Shown here: positions 61,566 through 64,000 of the stretch, piece after piece
Layout of the letters: each line of letters opens with the position of its first letter
Numbering within the stretch: position 1 is the stretch's first letter
Assembly: GCA_018673255.1 (NCBI GenBank)
Contig: JABHDC010000028.1
Span: 1-64,000 of the forward strand
Direction of reading: 5' to 3'
Source: Gemmatimonadota bacterium
Lineage (GTDB): Bacteria > Latescibacterota > UBA2968 > UBA8231
Length of the DNA: 64,000 nucleotides
Notes under the pieces: generated by a model
Seen by the model: only the letters and a program-made list of their open reading frames with translations
What the model was told of the DNA's origin: nothing
Databases searched by the model: none
Translations under genes and position numbers: made by a program

Positions 61566-62506
61566 GGGACCGCGACGGTGCCATCTCCGCTAGGCAGTTG
61601 CTGGCGGATTTCCGCACCCAGGAGAGAGTGAGTCAGGGAGAGCTCATCCAGTTCGACGGTGTCGGGGAACGCGACGTCTACAACGTAACCGCCCCCTTCA
61701 GCATGGATGGCATGATTCTGATCGCCGGTCGCGTGGAGCCGCGCGACACCGAACTGGCCGAGACCATGCTCTTCGTCGAGGGCACCGATGGAATCTGGCG
61801 TCCTCACGCCGGCGCACCAAGCTACCCGAAGCTGCAGGACCCCTGTGTCAGCTTCATCGGGGACGAGTTGGTCCTCGGTGGTGTGGAATTCCCCGTGAGC
61901 CTGCCGGGCCGCGACGCACCCGGCTGGCGCATGGCCTTCTACCGGGGAGAGAGTCTGGAGAGTCTTCGACTCTTCCTTCATGGCCCCGACCACATGAAAG
62001 ACATCCGGCTCGGCCCGCTACCCGATGGTCGAATCGCGGTGTGCAGTCGCCCCCAGGGCGCTCGCGGCGGCCGCGGCCAGATCGGCTTCACGACTGTCGA
62101 CTCTCTCGACGATCTGACCGCCGAGTCGATCGAGGCGGCTCCTCTGCTCACCGGTCAGTTCCTCACCGAGGAGTGGGGCGGCGCCAATGAACTCCACCTT
62201 CTCAAAGACGGTCGACTGGGCATCCTCGGCCACATCGCCTGGATGCGGGGCGAAGGCGAGGACGAGGAGAAGCACTACTATCCCATGGCCTTCACGCTGG
62301 ATCCCGACTCAGGCGATTTCTCACCGCTGCAGATCATCGCCAGCCGCGATGACTTCCCAGTGGCGGCGCCCAAGCGGCCCGGCCTGCGCGATGTCATCTT
62401 CTCCGGGGGCCTGGACCGCGACGATGTGGGAGCGTGGCTCTATGCCGGCCTCAGCGATTCGGCCGCCGGACGGGTGCGCGTTGCCGATCCCTTCGCCAAC
62501 GTCTGA
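61562..62506 (+). CDS. DUF1861 family propeller protein
   Basis: The 314-residue protein matches DUF1861 throughout: VYNVTAPFSMDGMILIAGRVEPRD, LQDPCVSFIGDELVLGGVEFP, MKDIRLGPLPDGRIAVCSRPQG, GGRGQIGFTTV, FLTEEWGGANELHLLKDGRLGILGHIAWM and KHYYPMAFTLDP. The family is a five-bladed propeller related in layout to mannoside phosphorylases (GH130), but biochemical function is undetermined. It overlaps the acyltransferase stop by 4 nt (ATGA). A mannonate-dehydratase-like gene follows after 171 bp. A role in handling mannose- or uronate-type oligosaccharides is inferred from that company. Confidence 0.85.
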   Translation: MRDRDGAISARQLLADFRTQERVSQGELIQFDGVGERDVYNVTAPFSMDGMILIAGRVEPRDTELAETMLFVEGTDGIWRPHAGAPSYPKLQDPCVSFIGDELVLGGVEFPVSLPGRDAPGWRMAFYRGESLESLRLFLHGPDHMKDIRLGPLPDGRIAVCSRPQGARGGRGQIGFTTVDSLDDLTAESIEAAPLLTGQFLTEEWGGANELHLLKDGRLGILGHIAWMRGEGEDEEKHYYPMAFTLDPDSGDFSPLQIIASRDDFPVAAPKRPGLRDVIFSGGLDRDDVGAWLYAGLSDSAAGRVRVADPFANV

Positions 62507-62677
62507 CCGCGCAGAATCCGCCGGGCAAGATGCCGAACGACCATGCTGCCGGCCGCGGAACGTGGTCTGCGCCACGCATCATCTGCACGATGGCCGGTTG
62601 TTGTGTAGATACACTGACTATCGCTTACTCTCCAGTGTCGGTGGTGCTACAGCTCCCCGGACCCGCGAGGATGTCAC

Positions 62678-63685
62678 ATGAAGATCGCCCTGCACGCTTC
62701 GGAATCCGAAGAGCACACAGCCTTCGTTCGCGCCCTCGGTCTGACCGATGTGGTCAGTAGCATGCCCCCCGCAGATGTCGATGGTGTAGTACCCGTCGAA
62801 GCGTTCGAAGTGCGATCCGACGCCTTCGCCTCACAGGGTCTGGACTGGGGTGTCATCGAAAATCTGACGCCCACCCTCTACGATGAGATCATGTTCGGCA
62901 CGCCGGAGCGCGAACGGCAACTGGAGGGTGTGTGCCGGACGGTCGAGAACATGGGCAAAGCAGGCATCCCGGTCCTGCAGTACCAGTGGATGCTGTTGGG
63001 CGGGTTGCGCACGGAGTACTCCCCCACCGGCCGTGGCGGCGCACGTTATCCACGTTTCGACGCGCAGATTGCCCACCATATGGCGGCCGCCTGCCTCGAC
63101 TGGATGAGCACCGGCAAACATCGCTACCCGCACGTACCTGACCAGCCATTGTCATCGGAGCAGGTGTGGGACAACCTCGAGTGGTTCCTGAAGGCGGTGG
63201 TGCCCGTCGCCGAGTCGGCGGGGGTGCGGATCGCCGTCCACCCGGACGACGCCCCGGTACCTGAGTACCTCGGCGTGGCTCGCATTCTCGTCGACATCGA
63301 CAGCCTGCAGCGGGTGATCGACACGGTACCGAGCCCGTACAACGGCATCGGCTTCTGCATGGGCACCATCGGCACCATGGCCGGCGTCGACGTGGTCGAT
63401 GCGATCCGCCGTCTCGGGGGCCAGGGCAAGGTATTCTTCGCTCACTTCCGCAATCCCCGCGGCCAGGTGCCGGCCTTCGAAGAGGTCTTTCCCGATGAGG
63501 GTGACATCGACATGGTAGAAGCCGTGCGTGCCTGGCAAGAGGTCGGCTTCGACGGTGTTATCCGGATTGATCACTGCCCCGGCGTCGTGGGCGACAACGC
63601 CCGTGCCGACCGCTCCTTCGCCTTTCAGGTAGGCTACCTGAAGGGGCTGATGCAGAGTCTCAAGAGCATCGGAGCGACAATATGA
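62678..63685 (+). CDS. Mannonate dehydratase-like (UxuA family) protein
   Basis: The 335-residue TIM barrel protein has YQWMLLGGLRTEY (UxuA-like metal/substrate segment), VRIAVHPDDAPVPEYLGVAR, GIGFCMGTIGTMAG, VFFAHFRNPRG and GVIRIDHCPGV. In UxuA the Cys, His and Asp of these segments hold Mn2+ and dehydrate D-mannonate to 2-keto-3-deoxygluconate, a step of glucuronate use. The protein is shorter than E. coli UxuA (394 residues), so substrate may differ. The next open frame begins within its stop (ATGA). It comes after DUF1861, 171 bp apart. Cytoplasmic. Fit with the heparinase-like and sulfatase genes is a plausible link. Confidence 0.8.
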   Translation: MKIALHASESEEHTAFVRALGLTDVVSSMPPADVDGVVPVEAFEVRSDAFASQGLDWGVIENLTPTLYDEIMFGTPERERQLEGVCRTVENMGKAGIPVLQYQWMLLGGLRTEYSPTGRGGARYPRFDAQIAHHMAAACLDWMSTGKHRYPHVPDQPLSSEQVWDNLEWFLKAVVPVAESAGVRIAVHPDDAPVPEYLGVARILVDIDSLQRVIDTVPSPYNGIGFCMGTIGTMAGVDVVDAIRRLGGQGKVFFAHFRNPRGQVPAFEEVFPDEGDIDMVEAVRAWQEVGFDGVIRIDHCPGVVGDNARADRSFAFQVGYLKGLMQSLKSIGATI

Positions 63686-64000
63686 AACTCGCTCTCACGG
63701 TACGCTACGGCTACGACGAGGAGTTGATCTTCGCCCAGCAGCTGGGCGCCGACGCCGTCGTGGTGCGCTTCGATCTCGGCGACCCGCAGGACACGGACCT
63801 GAGACCGGTCGCCCATCGTGTGCAGGTGGCGGGTCTGGAGCTGGCCGGCGTCGAACTGACCGGCATGGCGGACACCTTCCAGCCGTGGTCCGACGGGCTC
63901 ACCGGCGCCCTGCTGGCCGCCCAGAGCGCCGGTGTCGATACCCTTCTGTGTGCCTCGCCGCGGCGGCATGCGTCGACGCTGGCTGTAGATCTGGCGGCGG
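63682..64000 (+). CDS. Second UxuA/isomerase-like TIM barrel protein, cut by window end
   Basis: An open frame of 106 codons runs from ATG 63682, overlapping the previous stop by 4 nt (ATGA), to the end of the window without a stop. It starts MKLALTVRYGYDEELIFAQQ and has the GADAVVVRFDL and SAGVDTLLCASP segments, the first three strands of a sugar-isomerase/UxuA-like TIM barrel. The similarity to the preceding protein is modest, so it may be a distinct sugar-phosphate isomerase or epimerase. Coupled translation with the mannonate-dehydratase-like gene places it in the same pathway. Function not assigned. Confidence 0.6.
   Translation, partial: MKLALTVRYGYDEELIFAQQLGADAVVVRFDLGDPQDTDLRPVAHRVQVAGLELAGVELTGMADTFQPWSDGLTGALLAAQSAGVDTLLCASPRRHASTLAVDLAA

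Overview
The window is 64 kb of GC-rich bacterial DNA carrying about 45 protein genes. It has no rRNA, tRNA, CRISPR array or recognisable phage. Exported proteins end in FlgD-like (type IX secretion-type) sorting domains with the PNPFNA motif. Other genes encode heparinase-like and beta-helix lyases, a sulfatase, nitrilases, uroporphyrinogen-decarboxylase-like proteins, a DUF1861 propeller and a mannonate-dehydratase-like enzyme. This mix fits an environmental member of the FCB group, such as Latescibacterota or a relative. That placement is inference from gene content, because no marker gene for taxonomy is present.

Layout. 1-161: one copy of a 160-bp repeat with terminal inverted repeats. 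167-11858: heparinase II/III protein, nitrilase, two exported proteins and a 1413-residue M6 metalloprotease. 11965-20011: DEAD-box RNA helicase, an uncharacterised barrel-like protein, enolase-superfamily and SDR enzymes, a gamma-carbonic-anhydrase-like protein and an Ldh-family oxidoreductase. 20230-23279: a three-gene cassette in which an exported subtilisin with a C-terminal sorting signal overlaps an exosortase-like cysteine transpeptidase, which overlaps a small membrane protein. 23321-30051: nitrilase, UroD-like protein, sulfatase, beta-propeller, metallophosphoesterase, VOC protein. 30199-34201: SDR plus E1-alpha, E1-beta and E2 of a 2-oxo-acid/acetoin dehydrogenase. 34422-38577: aldehyde ferredoxin oxidoreductase, class V aminotransferase fold protein, YaaA. 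38878-47117: kelch protein, then a minus-strand run MlrC, ornithine-cyclodeaminase-like, sialidase, GH43/GH117-like and CgeB-like, then RidA. 47124-47288: second copy of the repeat. 47468-56305: Na+/alanine symporter, LysM-DUF4015 protein, propeller, unknown protein, UroD-like protein, Na/Pi transporter and PhoU. 56381-64000: amidohydrolase, acetoacetate-decarboxylase-like protein, SDR, beta-helix protein, acyltransferase-3 (frameshifted), DUF1861, mannonate-dehydratase-like protein and a truncated relative.

How they fit together. Much of the window looks devoted to sulfated or uronic-acid polysaccharides: lyase-like proteins, sulfatase, sialidase and GH43-like propellers for breakdown, and mannonate dehydratase for uronate use. 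The remainder is small-molecule catabolism. The most distinctive locus is the exosortase cassette at 20230-23279, which appears to be a protease packaged with its own sortase. Two genes (the subtilisin at 20230 and the acyltransferase at 60457) carry single-base frameshifts in short homopolymers. A third gene (kelch protein, 38878) may have a similar lesion near its start. These could be sequence errors or genuine inactivation.
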